This document shows, piece by piece, positions 1 to 12,347 of a DNA stretch of 64,000 nucleotides. The position numbers and the translations under genes were made by a program. The notes beneath the pieces were generated by a model, which was not told the DNA's origin, did no database searches, and was given only the letters and a program-made list of their open reading frames with translations. The DNA lies in assembly GCF_003265705.1 (NCBI RefSeq), contig NW_020313005.1, positions 20,534,797 to 20,598,796 of the forward strand, written 5' to 3'. The DNA comes from Callorhinus ursinus (taxonomy: Eukaryota > Chordata > Mammalia > Carnivora > Otariidae). Numbering within the stretch: the first letter of the stretch is position 1; each line of letters starts with the position of its first letter.

Positions 1-3000
1 GGAAGGAAATAATAAAGATTTGAGCAGAAATAAATGATATAGAAACTAAAAAATAGAACAGATCAATGAAACCAGGAGTTGGTTCTTTGAAAAGATTAAC
101 AAAATTGATCCACCTCTAACTAGACTCATCACAAAAAAAAAAAGAGGACTTAAAAAACAAAATCAGAAATGCAAGAGGAGAAATAATTAGCACGACAGAA
201 ATGCAAACAATTGTAAGAGAATATTATGAAAAATTATATGCCAACAAGTTGGACAGCCTAGAAATGGGTGAATTCCTAGAAATATGTAACCTATCAAAAC
301 TAAAGCAGGAAAAAGTGAAAATTTGAATAGACCAATTACCAGCAATGAAATTGAATCGGTAATACTATAAAAAAAAGCTCCCAACAACAAAAGTCCAGAC
401 CCAGACAGCTTCACAGGTGAATTGTATCAAACATTTAAAGAAGAGTGAATACCTATTCTTCTCATACTTTCCCAGAAAAATGGAAAAGGAAGTAAATCTC
501 CCAAATTCCTACAAAGCCGGCATTACCTTGATACCAAAACCAGATAAAAACACCACAAAAAGGGAGAACTACAGGTTAATATCTCTGATGAATATAGATA
601 TAAAAATTCTCACCAAAATATTAGCAAACTGAATACAACAATACATTAAAAAGTTACCACAATTAAGCGAGATTTATTCCTGGGATGCAAGAATGGTTCA
701 ATATTTGCAAATCAATCAAAGTGGTACATCAATAAGAGAAAGGATAAAAACCATATGATCATTTCAATAGATGCAGAGAAAGCATTTGACATAGTACAAC
801 ATCCATTCATGATAAAAGCCCTCAGCAAAGTAGGTTCAGAGGGAACATACCTCTAATAATGAAGGCCATATATGAAAAACCACAGTGAACATCTTCAATG
901 GGGAAAAACAGAGCTTTTTCCTTTAAGGAACAAGACAGGGATGTCCACTTTTACTACTTTTATTCAACATAGTACTGGAAGTTCTAGCCGCAGCAACCAG
1001 TCAGTCAGATAACAAAAAATTAAAGGCATCCAAACTGGTGAGGAAGAGGTAAAACTTTCACTCTTTGCAGATGACATGATACTATATAATATATATGCTT
1101 AAATATTCTAAAATACTAGTAGAACTAATCAATGAATTCAGTAAAGTTGCAAAATCAATGTACAGAATCTGTTAAATTTCTACACAGTAATAGTGAAGCA
1201 GCAGAAAGAGAAAATTAGAAAACAATCCCATTTACAATTGCACCAAAAATAACAAAATACCTAGGAATAAACTTAACCAAGGAAGTGAAAGACCTGTACT
1301 CTGGAAAACTATAAAACATTGATGAAAGAAATAGATGACAAAATAAAGAATGGAAAGACATTCCATACTCATGGATTGGAAGAAAAAATATTGTTAAAAT
1401 GTATATACTACTAGAAAGAGTGTAAACATTTAATGCAATTCCTATCAAAATACCAACAGCATTTTTCACAGAACTAGCACAAGCAAGTTTAAAATTTGTG
1501 TGGAACTGCCAAAGACACTGAATAGCCAAAGCAGTCTTGTAAAAGAAAAACAAAACTGGAAGTATCACATTTCTAGACTTCAAGCTGTAGTAATCAAAAC
1601 AGTATGGTACTGGTACAAAAAGAGACACAAAGATCAATGGAACAGAATGGGAAGTCCAGAAATAAACCCACAATTATGTGGTCAAGTAATCTTCAATGAA
1701 GGTGGCAAGAATAGGCGATGGGAAAAAATGTCCCTTCAACAGATGGAGTTGAGAAAACTGGACAGCTACATGGAAAAGAATGAAACTGGACCACTTCCTT
1801 TCATCATACAGAAAAATTCAAAATGAATTAAGGACCTAAATGTGAGACCTGAAACCATAAAAATCCTTGAGGAGAACACAGGTAGTAATTTCTCTGACAT
1901 CAGCTGTAAAAACATCTTTCTTGATTTGTTTCTGGAGGCGAGAGAAACAAAACAAAACATAAGCTATTGGGAGTATATCATAATTTTGCACAGCAAATGA
2001 AACAACCAACAAAACTAAAAGACAGTCTACTGAATAGGAGAAAATATTTGCAAATGACATATCCAATAAGGTGTTAGTATTCAGAATATATGAAGAACTT
2101 ATAGAGCTCAACACCAAAACCCCCAAGTAATCTAGTTATAAATAGGCAGAAGACATGACCAGAGATTTCTTCAAAGAAGACATCCAGATGGCCAGCAGAT
2201 ATGGAAATATGCTCAACATCACTCATCAGCAGAGAAATGTAAATCAAAATCTCAATGAGATATCACCTCACACCTGTCAGAATGGTTAAAATAAAAAACT
2301 GAAGAAATAAGTTTTGGCAAGGATGTGGAGAAAAAGGAACCCATCTGTACTGTTGGTGGGAATGCAAACTGGTACAGCTATTGTGGAAGACAGTATGGAG
2401 GTTCCTCAAAAAATTAAAAATAGACCTAACCTATGATCCAGTAATCACAGTACTGGGTATTTATTCAAAGAATATGAAAACACTAATTTGAAGGGATATA
2501 TGCACCCCTATATTTATTGCAACATTACTTACAATAGCCAAATTATGGAAGCAGCCCATGTCCATCAGTAGATAAATGGATAAAGAAGGTGTGATATATA
2601 CAATGGAATATAAATTCAGCCATAAAAAGATGAAATCTTGCCATTTGCAACAACATGAGTTTATCTAGAGAGTATAATGCTAAGTGAAGAAATCCTTTTC
2701 ACGAAGATGGTGCTGAAGGCCAAGAAGGAAGCCCCTGCCCCTCCCAAAGCCAAAGCTAACGCCAAAGCCAAAGCTTTGAAGGGCAAGAAAGCAATGCTGA
2801 AGGCCGTCCACAGTCACACAAAAAAAGAAGATCCACACATCATCTACATTCCGATGACCCAGGACACTGTGTCTCCAAAGGCAGCCCAAATATCCTCGAA
2901 AAAGTGCCCCCAGGAGAAACAAGCTTCATCACTGTGCCATCATCAAGTTGCCCCTGACTACTGAGTTGGCCATGAAGAAAATAGAAGACAACAGTACACT

Positions 3001-3549
3001 TGTGTTCATTGTGGATGTCAAGGCCAACAAGTACCAGATCAAACAGGCTGTGAAGAAGCTCAACGACATTGACATGGCCAAGGTCAACACCTTGATCAGG
3101 CCTGATGGAGAGAAGGTATATGTTTGGCTCCTGACTATGATGCTTTCTTTGGATGTTGCCAACAAAATTAGGATCATCTAAACTGAGTCCAGCTGGCTAA
3201 ATCTAAATTTTTTCACCATTAAAAAAAAATAATGCTAAGTGAAATAAGCCAGTCATAGAAAGACAAATACCATATGATTTCACTCATACCTGGAACTTAA
3301 GAAACAGACAAAAGAACAAGGAAGAAAAAAAGAAAAGAGACAAAGCAAAAAACAAATTCTTAACTAAGAGAACAAATCAATGGTCACCAGAGGTGAGGTG
3401 GGGGTGGGTGGGTGAAATAGGTGAAGGGGATTAAGAGTACACTTGTCTTCATGAGTACTGAGTAATATGTGGAATTGTTGAATCACTGTATTCTACACCT
3501 GAAATTGATATAACGCTGTATGTTAACTATACTGGAATTAAAAAAAAAA
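1..3549 (+). mobile_element. LINE-1 (L1) ORF2 and 3' end, sense, start cut by window
   Basis: The left part reads as L1 ORF2 reverse transcriptase in broken frames. A stretch with [15 protein letters not shown] lies at about 417-632, and the catalytic FADDM motif is preserved at 1064-1078. Many stops and frameshifts separate the pieces. The 3' region (3244-3540) ends in an A-run at 3540-3549, typical of L1. An RPL23A retrocopy (2689-3228) splits the element near the ORF2/3'UTR junction. The element is sense to ARHGAP32. It is inactive as seen; its 5' part lies outside the window. Confidence 0.88.
2689..3228 (+). pseudogene. RPL23A: RPL23A processed pseudogene nested in L1
   Basis: An intronless copy of the mRNA for 60S ribosomal protein L23a (uL23). 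The initiator-like ATG is at 2707 after a short CCTTTTCACGAAG leader, and the terminal TAA is at 3179-3181. A 3'UTR fragment (AACTGAGTCCAGCTGGCTAA) and an A-run follow. The 475-nt span is close to the 156-codon parent. The N-terminal Lys/Ala-rich segment is readable from 2707, but an extra base near 2810-2830 shifts the frame, which then stops at 2964. The C-terminal part ([24 protein letters not shown]) is readable from about 2948 in another frame, with further small indels near 3113-3160. A perfect 15-bp TSD (ATAATGCTAAGTGAA, 2674-2688 and 3229-3243) marks L1-mediated insertion. No functional protein is expected. Confidence 0.93.
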
Positions 3550-4779
3550 TTATGTGGGTGAAATAAATCAACAGTTAGACTTGGGAATTTGATCCTTTGG
3601 TTAGTGAACTAGGAATAGGACATAGGGATGAGGAATGAAGTAGTTGGAAGGGAGGAGGGGTGAGACTGTCTTGCATATCTAAGAGAAAGAGAATCATTTA
3701 CCCTGGCTGGTTTTAACTGGACATTGGTCCAGAAATAGAAGAGTAGAAGCCCAAACTACTTTCATTCAACCTTAATTTTTAAAAAGCCTAAAATTAAAAG
3801 AAAAATTGACTCACAAATTGTAGTAATACTAAATGAAAAACTTTAAGGGGAAAAGGTTAATGATACAGAGTTTTGCTAATATAAAGCATGTTGGGCACTT
3901 TACTTTGTTTTTGTAATGAAGAATAGCAAAGTGTATTTAACTGTCAACCCACAACATATAGAGAACAGTTAGGAAGGAGAAAGTTTTATCTTAAATTTAA
4001 ATCTCTACTAATTATTTTATCATGAAATTGATTTCTGCCTAGATTGTAAGAAATACTGCTGTGATATTCTGCTTTAACAAAGTCTACACTGACATCCTCT
4101 GAAATAACTGCAGTTTCTGTTAAGCTTGTTTTAGGAGACTGCATTTGTTTAGAATGTTTCATACAGAAAACTGTTCACTTAAAGTTATAAACTGTTTCTC
4201 ATGGGTATAGAATTTGCCATCAAGCTGATAACATTGATCTCATTGATTTTTGACCTTACAAATTTTGTTCTAAATGAATCGACTAATACGAAAAATAATT
4301 GTTGATAGTTCAGGACATTTTGTTAATTATTCTGTTGGATCTATATTTCCTTTGTTACCTTCTTACTCTTGCCATCTTCGTTGGTGATCTGATGAGTAGT
4401 TGTGGCATTATATTTGGTTTCCTTTCTTCTCTTTCCTGTATTTAGGCTTTCTCTTTGTGTAAACTATGAAGTTTACATAAAATATCATATGATATCCTGT
4501 TTTAAGCTGATAAGAACCTAAGTTGGATTTCATAGAAAAACTGGTCTTCTTCAGCTCACATTTTAGGTTACTGTTATTACAACTTATATTTTTTTATATT
4601 TGGTATCTATTTAAAAGCTATTGTAGCTGTAGTCACTTTTAATTTGTCTTTCAACTTTTATACTAGGGTTAAAAGTGATTTATATATCACTTTTTGAATA
4701 ATAGAGAATTTTGAATTTGTGCATTTACCTTTATTCTTGAATTTTAAACGTTTATGTTTTTACCTTGTTAATTAGGACC
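3550..4779. other. Intronic sequence, no gene seen
   Basis: AT-rich single-copy-looking intron sequence between two L1 regions. No exon, RNA gene or recognisable repeat was found apart from the inverted-repeat arm at 3610-3660. Confidence 0.6.
3610..3660 (+). repeat. 51-bp inverted repeat, left arm
   Basis: This stretch, ending in a purine-rich GGAAGGGAGGAGGGG, is an exact reverse complement of 5855-5905. I see no similarity beyond either arm, and the arms are about 2.2 kb apart. The left arm sits 60 bp after the L1 A-tail; the right arm sits inside antisense L1 5' material. Origin is unknown; it may be a short templated inverted duplication. Confidence 0.85.
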
Positions 4780-5176
4780 TTTTCATTTCAGCTTGAAGAA
4801 TTCTCTTTAGAATTTCTTGTAATGCAGTGAACTCCCTCTGCTGTTATTTGTTTGGGAAAGTATCTCTCCTTCATTTCTGATGGGCAGCTTGCCCTGTATA
4901 GTATTATTGTTTGTCAGTGTTCTTCTTCCAGCACTTTGAACATATCATCCCACTCTCTCGTGGTTTGCAAAATTTCTGCTGATAAAGCTATGGGGATTCC
5001 CTTGTACATGAAAGTCTGTTTTCTCTTGCTGCTTTTGAAATTCTTTTTGTTTGATTTTTGAATGTGTCATGGTCAAATCCTCTTTGGGTTCAATATGTTT
5101 GGTGATGTTTGAACTTCACATACATGGATATCCGTATCTCTTCTCCAATTGGAGAAATGATCAGCCATTCTTTCTC

Positions 5177-5376
5177 TCTTTTTTTTTTTTTAAAGATTTT
5201 ATTTATTTATTAGAGAGAGAGAATGAGAGATAGAAAGCACGAGAGGGAAGAGGGTCAGAGGGAGAAGCAGACTCCCTGCTGAGCAGGAAGCCCGATGTGG
5301 GACTTGATCCCGGGACTCCAGGATCATGACCTGAGCCGAAGGCAGTCGCTTAACCAACTGAGCCACCCAGGCGCCC
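5177..5376 (-). mobile_element. CAN-SINE (tRNA-derived), antisense
   Basis: The reverse complement starts with the tRNA-like head GGCGCCTGGGTGGCTCAGTT and ends in a (CT)-rich tract and AAATAAAATCTTT tail. A short imperfect duplication (AGCCATT[C/A]TTTCT) flanks it at about 5163 and 5377. It shares diagnostic variants with the copy at 13079-13280 (GGAGTCCCGGGATC, TCTGACCCTCTTCCCTCT), so both belong to one subfamily. Confidence 0.95.
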
Positions 5377-5854
5377 AGCCATTATTTCTTTAGATATACT
5401 TTTTGTCCCTTTTTCTCCTTCTTCTCTTGGGACTCCAGTAATGCATGTATTGTTACACTTAATGTATCCTGTAAGTTCTGTAGTCTTTCTTCATTCTTTT
5501 TCCATTTCTTTTTCTTTTGCTCTTCTGACTAGATAATTTCAAAATACCTGTGTCTTCAAGCTCATTGATTATTTCTTCTACTTTGAGAGTGAGTCTGTTG
5601 TTGTTCTGTATTGAATTTTTCATTGCAGTCATTATATTCCTTAGCTCTGTGTTTTCAAAAAATCATTTCTATGTCTTAAACTTCTCATTTTATTCATGTG
5701 ATGTTTCCTTAAGTTTGTTTAGTTGGCTTTTTTTTTTTGTATTTCACTAAATTTCTTTAAAGATGATTATTCTGATAAAAAAAAGATGATTATTCTGAAC
5801 TTTTTGTCTGTTACCTCCTAGATCTTTGTTTTTTAGGGTCACTTATTAGGTCAC

Positions 5855-5905
5855 CCCCTCCTCCCTTCCAACTACTTCATTCCTCATCCCTATGTCCTAT
5901 TCCTA
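5855..5905 (-). repeat. 51-bp inverted repeat, right arm
   Basis: Exact reverse complement of 3610-3660 over 51 bases. It has one extra C at its left edge (5854) compared with the other arm, and similarity ends abruptly on both sides. Confidence 0.85.
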
Positions 5906-7240
5906 TGTCATGTTTCCCTGATTTGTCATGATCCTTATGTTCTTGCATTGGTGTCTGCACATTTGAGGAAGCGGTCTCCTCTTCCAGTTTTTATAGGTTC
6001 ATTTGACAGGGGAAGACTTTGAACAGTCACCCTGGCTGGTGAGCTTGAATGCGCCAGCTGGTAGAATCTGTAGGTAGTCAGTGCTTGCTGCTGAGATCTT
6101 GATAGATGAAGCCAGTGCACATTTTTTGAGGTCAGGTGGATTGCCGGCTTGGCTCTGTCATCAGGTAGAACCACTTGCAGGGCTGTGATTGCACCTGGAT
6201 ATGGGCTGGGCTCAGTAATCATCCCTGGTTAGTTGTGGCCACACTCGGTACTGAAATGGCCAGGTCATGCCAGACTGGTGTTTGTATTTAGGTGGGTCTG
6301 TCACACCCAGCCCTCAGGCTGGGCTCTGTGACTGAGGAAGGCTAAAGGCTGTCTGTGCTTTTGGGCGGGGACACAGGCTGGTCTCTGTGATGATGGAGGG
6401 TATGCGCATCTTTTGCTGTGTTTGGGCATGGTAACTGGTTGGGTTTTCTACCTGGTCAGGGATTCTGGTTCTGCCTGGTCAAGAGTGTTCATTGACTGGT
6501 CTTCCAGCCTGGCAGGGTCACAAGCTATGCCTTGCATCTGAGTGCAGCCTGGAGGCCAGGCTCTGCAGTCTGGTAGTGTCACTGACTGCTCTCTCTAGTT
6601 GGCTGGTCTGTTGATTGGAGATCCCCAACGAGGCAAAACTGATGACTGTGTCCGCTGGGCTGATCTGGTCACCATTTATCTCTGAAGATGGGCAGAAGTG
6701 CAGGTGGGGCTTTCTTATTAGGCAAGGTTGCCAGCAGAGACATGTGCCACCACCAATATCCATTGACTGGTTTCTTTGTGCCCCATCCCCTTTCTTTGTT
6801 ACTAAGTGATCCCAGGTGGTCTATCCTTGCCAATTCCTTCAGTGTTCCCGAGAGGCAAGACAGAAGTGCACCTCCTGAAGTTCACCCCTCAGCATTGGGG
6901 AAGCTAGATACCTCTCGAGGGCTCTTTTTTCCTAAGGAAAAACCATAGCCCTAGGGAATCCCTTTCAGTGTGGTGCTATGCTGGCCTGAGAAAGGGCTGA
7001 TTGTTGTAAAACTACTCCTCTTTCCCTTCTAATATGATTTTTTCCAGTCTTGTGGTCTTAAGTGTTTGTGTTGGCCTCACCTCCCAAGTTCTAGGATTTT
7101 CACAAAGATATTCTTGTGTGTTGATAGTTGCTAATGTCTGTTTTTGTGGGGGACAATCTAGAGTCTGGGTTCTCTGATTCTTCCATCTTCTTGATATCAC
7201 TACTCATATAATCTCTTTATTATATTTCTCTCTTTCCTTC

Positions 7241-7570
7241 TGGGATTTTCATAATGCATGTGGTCTTCTTGAAGGTATTCTATTGGTTCCTGAGCAACAT
7301 TTCACTTTTTTTTTTTTAAATTTCTTTCTCTTTCTGTTCTTTGGATTGTATACAGGTTTCTCCTGCTTTCTGAAACTTTGTGTTATACTGCTTTGCTTTG
7401 ATGAAGACCTATGTTAGTACAGTAATGGCTCTTTTCATAAAAGTGAAAATCCTTTCGGATTTCTTTGAATTAACAAAAATAGGTACTAACTAATAGAGGT
7501 CTTTCATAAAAGTAAGGTGGTGTAATGCAGACTTTTGGAAAACAGAGAATACTCTTTGCTTTATACCATT
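7241..7570. other. Unassigned interspersed-repeat-like sequence
   Basis: 7360-7560 reads like an old transposon fragment (short repeated phrases such as CTTTCATAAAAGT occur twice, near 7433 and 7501). I cannot name the family. No gene is seen. Confidence 0.3.
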
Positions 7571-7576
7571 TTGGCT

Positions 7577-8776
7577 TTTTTTTTTTAATTATGTTATGTT
7601 AGTCACCATACTATACATCATTAGTTTTTGATGTGATCCACGATCCATTGTTTTCGTATAACACCCAGTGCTCCATGCAGTATGTGCCCTCCTTAATACC
7701 CATCACTTGGGCTAACCCATCCCTCCACCCACCTCCCCTCTAAAACCCTGTTTGTTTCTCAGAGTCTCTCATGGTTCTCTCCCTCCAATTCCCGCCTTCA
7801 TTTTTCCCTTCCTTCTCCTAATGTCCTCCATGCTATTCCTATGTTCCACAAATAAGTAAAACCATATGATAATTGACTTTCTCTGCTTGACTTATTTCAC
7901 TTAGCATAATCTCCTCCAGTCCCATCCATGTTGATGTAAAAGTTGGGTATTCATCCTTTCTGATGGCTGAGTAATATTCCATTGTATATATGGACCACAT
8001 CTTCTTTATCCATTTGTCTGTTGAAGGGCATCTCAGCTCTTTCCACAATTTGGCTATTGTGGACATTGCTGCTGTGAACATTGGGGTGCATATGGCCCTT
8101 CTTTTCACGACATCTGTGTCTTTGGGGTAAATACCCAGGAGTGCAATTGCTGGGTCATAGGGTAGCTCTATTTTTAATTTTCTGAGGCACCTCCACACTG
8201 TTTTCCAAAGTGGCTGTACCAACTTGCATTCCCACCAACAGTGTAAGAGGGTCCCCTTTCTCCACAACCTCCCCAACGTTTGTTTCTCTCCCTGTCCATT
8301 TTTGCCATTGTAACTGGTGTAAGGTGGTATCTCAGTGTGGTTTTGATTTGAATTTCCCTGATGGCTAATGATGATGAACATTTTTTCGTGTGTCTGTTAC
8401 CATTTTTATGTCTTCTTCAGAGAAGTGTTTGTTCATATCTTCTGCCCATTTTTTGACTTGATTATTTGTTTTTTGGGTGTTGAGTTTGAGAAGTTCTTTA
8501 TAGATCTTGGATACCAGCCCTTTATCTGTAGTGTCATTTGCAAATATCTTCTCCCATTCTGTGGGTTGCCTCTTTGTTTTGTTGACTGTTTTCCTTTGCT
8601 GTGCGGAAGTTTTTTATCTTGATGAAGTCCCAAAAGTTCATTTTTGCTTTTGTTTCACTAGCTTTTGGAGATGTATCTTGAAAGAAGTTGCTGTGGCCGA
8701 TGTCAAAGAGGTTACTGCCTATGTTCTCCTCTAGGATTTTGATGGACTTCTGTGTCACACTGAGGTCTTTCATCCA
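7577..8776 (-). mobile_element. 5'-truncated young carnivore L1, antisense
   Basis: A T-run at 7576-7586 (A-tail on the minus strand) precedes a carnivore-type L1 3'UTR and then the ORF2 C-terminus. On the minus strand 8381-7839 is open for about 180 codons and holds typical ORF2p C-terminal phrases ([45 protein letters not shown]). The long open frame and low divergence suggest a fairly recent insertion. A likely TSD TTGGCTTTT lies at 7571-7579 and 8777-8785. Truncation removes the endonuclease and reverse transcriptase domains, so it cannot move by itself. Confidence 0.88.
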
Positions 8777-8829
8777 TTGGCTTTTAAAAGGTTTCAAAGA
8801 AAAGCTCTACTTTTGGATAGTGGGGGAAA

Positions 8830-11165
8830 CTTGTATTTTGACTTATCCTATCTTTAAGTAAGCTGATTCTTCTTCTTGCCCAAATCTGCTGTTGATCCCT
8901 TTAGTGAATTTTTAGGTTTAGTTAGTATTTCTTAGATCCCTTTAGTTAGAATTGTTAGTCATTCTCCAAATTTATTTTTTGGTCCCTTTTTTACTTTATC
9001 TTCATTGATATTTTCATTTATTTATACATTGTTTTTCAGGTTTCCTTTGGTTTTCTTTGAGCTCTTTGAGTGTGTTTTATATAGTATATTTAAGATCTGT
9101 TAGGTCCTATATCTGGACTTCTCAGGGATCACTTCTTTTGGTTTATTATTTTTTCTTGTGAATGACCCATGTGTTCCTGTTTTATTTGTATATTTTGTGA
9201 GTTTTGTTGTTGCATACTGGACATTTGGATATTATAATGTGATAACCATGGAAATCAGATTCTATCCCTTACCACAGGTTTGCTGTTTTTGATCCTAAAG
9301 GCTGCAGTCTGTGTTTTTAGTGGCTTTTCCAGACTGTTTTTGAAAAGATTGTGTTCCATGTCCTATGTGCTCACTGACATCTCTTTTACTTGTGTTCAGA
9401 TAGTGTTTTGTTAGGGAATTCCTTGAATGCCAAGAACTAAAAATTAAAAATAAAGAAAATAAATAATAAGCCAGTCTTTGCACATTTCCTTTGTGTTGAG
9501 AGACTAATTCATCAGTTACCCAAGCTCTTTACAGCTAGCTCTGTCTTAGCCTGGAGAGTAGAGGTGAAAGCATGGAAATCCTTATGTCTTTTGTGCATGT
9601 GTCCTACCCTGAATATATTCATGGCTTTCTATATGTCCCAGCATACACAGACACTTTTGAATGCTCTCATTTCCCAAGGAACCTCTCTCCTCAGCTCTTT
9701 CTCCTGGGCATTAAGCTGTCTATATTATGTCTTAGCTATAATCTTTTGCTTCAAGTAAGTGAAGACTTTTAGTTCACTTTACAGTATTTTAGCAATGCTG
9801 TTTTTTTAAAATCCCTGGGTGAAAAAAAGACATGTACCTTGTGTCAACCCTTCATGTAACTGCCAGACAGACAGATCAGGACAGATACCTTAGTTTGTTA
9901 ATGATGTCTCTGCTCCTTCCAGACGGAAGGAGGAGGGTCCTACAAGAGTGCTGCTGAGACGGGGAGGGGTGGAGCAAGGTTGGGTAAAAATACCACAAAG
10001 GTTTCCTGCAAGTTACAAGTTGGCTTTTTTCTTGATTCATTGTTCTCATGGTGATTGTAAACCTTCTACTGTATTCTAGACTACTGAGAAAGTTGGTTGT
10101 GAGTTTTTGCTTGTTTTTTTTTTTTCGTGTTTCTGTTAAGGGAATGGAGTTTGGAGTTGCCTACCCTGCCATTTTATTGACACCATTTGACCATCCTTTT
10201 CTGTTAAGTCCTCCCCGCCTATCTTTTTGCCTTTTTGGGAAGTTTCTTCTCCTCTTCCTCACTCTCCCCTCTGCCTTAGTTCTTTTTAGGAAGGTTGATT
10301 TTATTACTAGTCTTTATGTCTTTTGTAGTTATGGCCATTTTAAAATTCTGTACTCTTCCTTGTGGTTTGGATGTTCAGGAGTTTTTCCCCCCCATTGAGG
10401 GGAATTGAAAATTGGTGAGATATCTAAAGATCTCTTTGTGCTTTACTGCTGAGCCACCAGTTTTCTGAACTGAGGGAGAGCATGTGTTCTTTCTGTGTCT
10501 CTTCTTTGCTGCCTGGTTGCTAGTTCTCTTTGTTCTCCAATCCTTTCCGCAATCTCCTCTGCCAATGGAGAACTCTCTTCTGTCTACCCTACTGTGAACC
10601 TTGGTGTAGAGCTGCTTCTTACTCTCTGAAGCCCTGGGTTGCCTCCAGGGGTTTCTCCTGGCTTTTCTGTGCTACCTCCAGCGTTCAGTTGTTGAGTATC
10701 TTGAATCCCTCAGAAGGAGCTCTCTGAGCTTTCTTGCCCTGCTCCCCATCTGCAGTGGTTAGCGGCAGTGTGCTCGGGGAGATGCTGCACAACTCACAGG
10801 TTCATCTCTCTCCATGCTCCTGCTCTTCCCCCAGCCTTTGGTGCACTGACTCTATAACCTGGGATCAGGTGGGCGTTGTCTCTTTGCTATAGGTTTCCCT
10901 TGGAATTTTCTTTCATTACTCCAGTCCACATGCAGTCTTCATGGTTTGGCTGGTTTCTCCTTACCCTGTCTAGTGCAGGTTCTTTATCCTTCTGCATCTT
11001 CACCAGGCTTCTGAGCATGTCATTGAGTCTCTTCTGTCTCATGAATGTCTTGTCACTTTCCCTATTTAGTTCATTTAGGTTTTTCCTTACCCCTAATTCT
11101 TTTTTTAAAAGTATGATTTTGTAGTTAATCTGGCTTATTTTGGCTGGTGTGAGAATGATCATTAT
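8830..11165 (-). mobile_element. Old L1 5' region, antisense (probable continuation)
   Basis: 8830-9300 matches in style the antisense 5' part of L1M elements, for example TTGCATACTGGACATTTGG at 9211-9229. 9300-11165 is probably more of the same 5' region but is diverged and less certain. A minus-strand open frame at 11162-10887 (91 codons, Lys/Glu-rich, coiled-coil-like) could be an ORF1 relic; I do not call it a gene. Confidence 0.45.
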
Positions 11166-11299
11166 CTTATGAACTTCTACTTAATATCAGAATGTTTTTA
11201 AAAATACTTCAGTGATACTGCTCTCAAAAATAGAGAATATGTGTTTATCTTTTTTTTTGTATAATAGTAACTATAATGATGGTAAACATTAAGTACTTA

Positions 11300-11480
11300 T
11301 GAGTAGTAGTAGGCATCTTGGTGAACACTTTAAATGCATTATCTCATTTGATACTCACAAACTTGAGAATAGGTATTGTTAATCATTTGCATTTTACTGA
11401 TGAGAGATTAAGTAGGTAGGTCATTACACAGCTAGTTAGTGGTACTTTTGAACTCAGGGCTGTCTGTCTCTAGGGCAGAG
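11300..11480 (-). mobile_element. MIR SINE, antisense
   Basis: Contains the MIR reverse-complement signature: a CATTATCTCATTTGATACTC block, then ATTTTACTGATGAG, then CACAGCTAGTTAGTGG and GAACTCAGG, in consensus order. Ancient and diverged. Confidence 0.8.
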
Positions 11481-12260
11481 TTTGCAAATTCACATCCCTA
11501 AGTGGGGCAGATATGTAATATAAATGCAAGAAGAGAGTAGTGCATGAAAAAATAACAAAGCAAGCAGCATGATGAATGACAGTTACCATTCAGCTTAGAT
11601 ACTGGTGGCAAAGTCTTTTGGAAAATACATGCCTCATTTAAAGGGTTTGGTCACTTTTCAGTTCCAGCCAGTTGTTGCTTTGTGAGAATATGGATCTAAT
11701 ATTTCAGATTTTCTGACTTTTCAGTAGAAGCCAGAAATCTGTATTTTTTATCTGAAACAACTCAGTTTCTAAATTGTTGCTGCTGGTTCAGGTAAAAATA
11801 AAATCTGATGTGGAGATACACATGATAAGTCTGAAGTGACACATGTCTGCAGGCCCAGTCTGTTCTCTGGGAAGCCAGTTTCCAATCTCTGGAATAGAGC
11901 CTGAACTTTCTTTCAGCCACTTGCTCCTGCTGTCTCCCAGTGCCCACCTTACTGCCTTCCTTTCACATATGTGCTAAATAAATTAAGGAAGTGAGGACCT
12001 GCTCTTGAATGAATGTATTTTACTTATTATTGTTATGCAACTGTGCTACTTTAGATTGAAACTATGAAGACAGTACTTAGAAACATATTTTTAAAAACAT
12101 CCTGAATTCTGTTTTATCTTCATAAGCAATAGAGTTCCATTGAAAGGCGTATCTTAGAGTGAGTTGATGTGAGGGTCTTAAGTTTACTGAATGCCTAGTT
12201 TATTCTTACTCATTACTCATGACTTTCCCTCTCTTCTGCCCCCCCCTTTTTTTGACATAG
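11481..12260. other. Intronic sequence upstream of first visible exon
   Basis: No repeat or gene recognised. The last bases form a C/T tract (about 12231-12254) ending in ATAG, which is the 3' splice site of the exon at 12261. Confidence 0.6.
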
Positions 12261-12347
12261 CTTTCACTTTCAGAAGAACAGAATGAAATAACGAAAAATG
12301 GCTGTGAATCTAAAGAGCTGGTCTACCTCGTGCACATTGCTTGTCAG
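12261..12347 (+). CDS. ARHGAP32: ARHGAP32 coding exon: PX domain start (29 codons)
   Basis: An 87-nt exon, phase 0 at both ends, encoding LSLSEEQNEITKNGCESKEL followed by VYLVHIACQ. The acceptor is a C/T tract with ACATAG; the donor is CAG|GTAATT. A second AG 13 nt inside (after CTTTCACTTTC) would shift the frame and skip LSLS residues that I recall from mammalian ARHGAP32, so 12261 is chosen. The segment forms the early beta strands of the PX domain, a lipid-binding module that recruits the long PX-RICS isoform to phosphoinositide-containing membranes. The frame continues directly into the next exon 21.7 kb downstream (ACQ|GKSW). No other gene family member fits as well; ARHGAP33 is the nearest paralogue. 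Confidence 0.92.

Larger units (their letters stand above)
4780..7240 (-). mobile_element. Old L1 5' region, antisense
   Basis: On the minus strand this resembles the 5'UTR/ORF1-side portion of ancient mammalian L1M elements, recognised from blocks near 4850-5160 and 5390-5700. The 5930-7200 part is more GC-rich, as expected of an L1 5'UTR, and has no intact coding frame. A CAN-SINE (5177-5376) interrupts it. Borders are approximate and the subfamily is not assigned. Confidence 0.6.

Noticed and set aside
7839..8381. 180-codon minus-strand frame as a gene
   Set aside because: It is the ORF2 C-terminus of a truncated L1, not a host gene.
10887..11162. Minus-strand 91-codon Lys/Glu-rich frame with coiled-coil look
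   Set aside because: It sits in probable antisense L1 5' material; no splice context or recognised domain. Kept only as a possible ORF1 relic.
12274..12347. Alternative acceptor 13 nt inside the first exon
   Set aside because: It would shift the frame by 13 nt and break the join to GKSW; the LSLS residues fit ARHGAP32.
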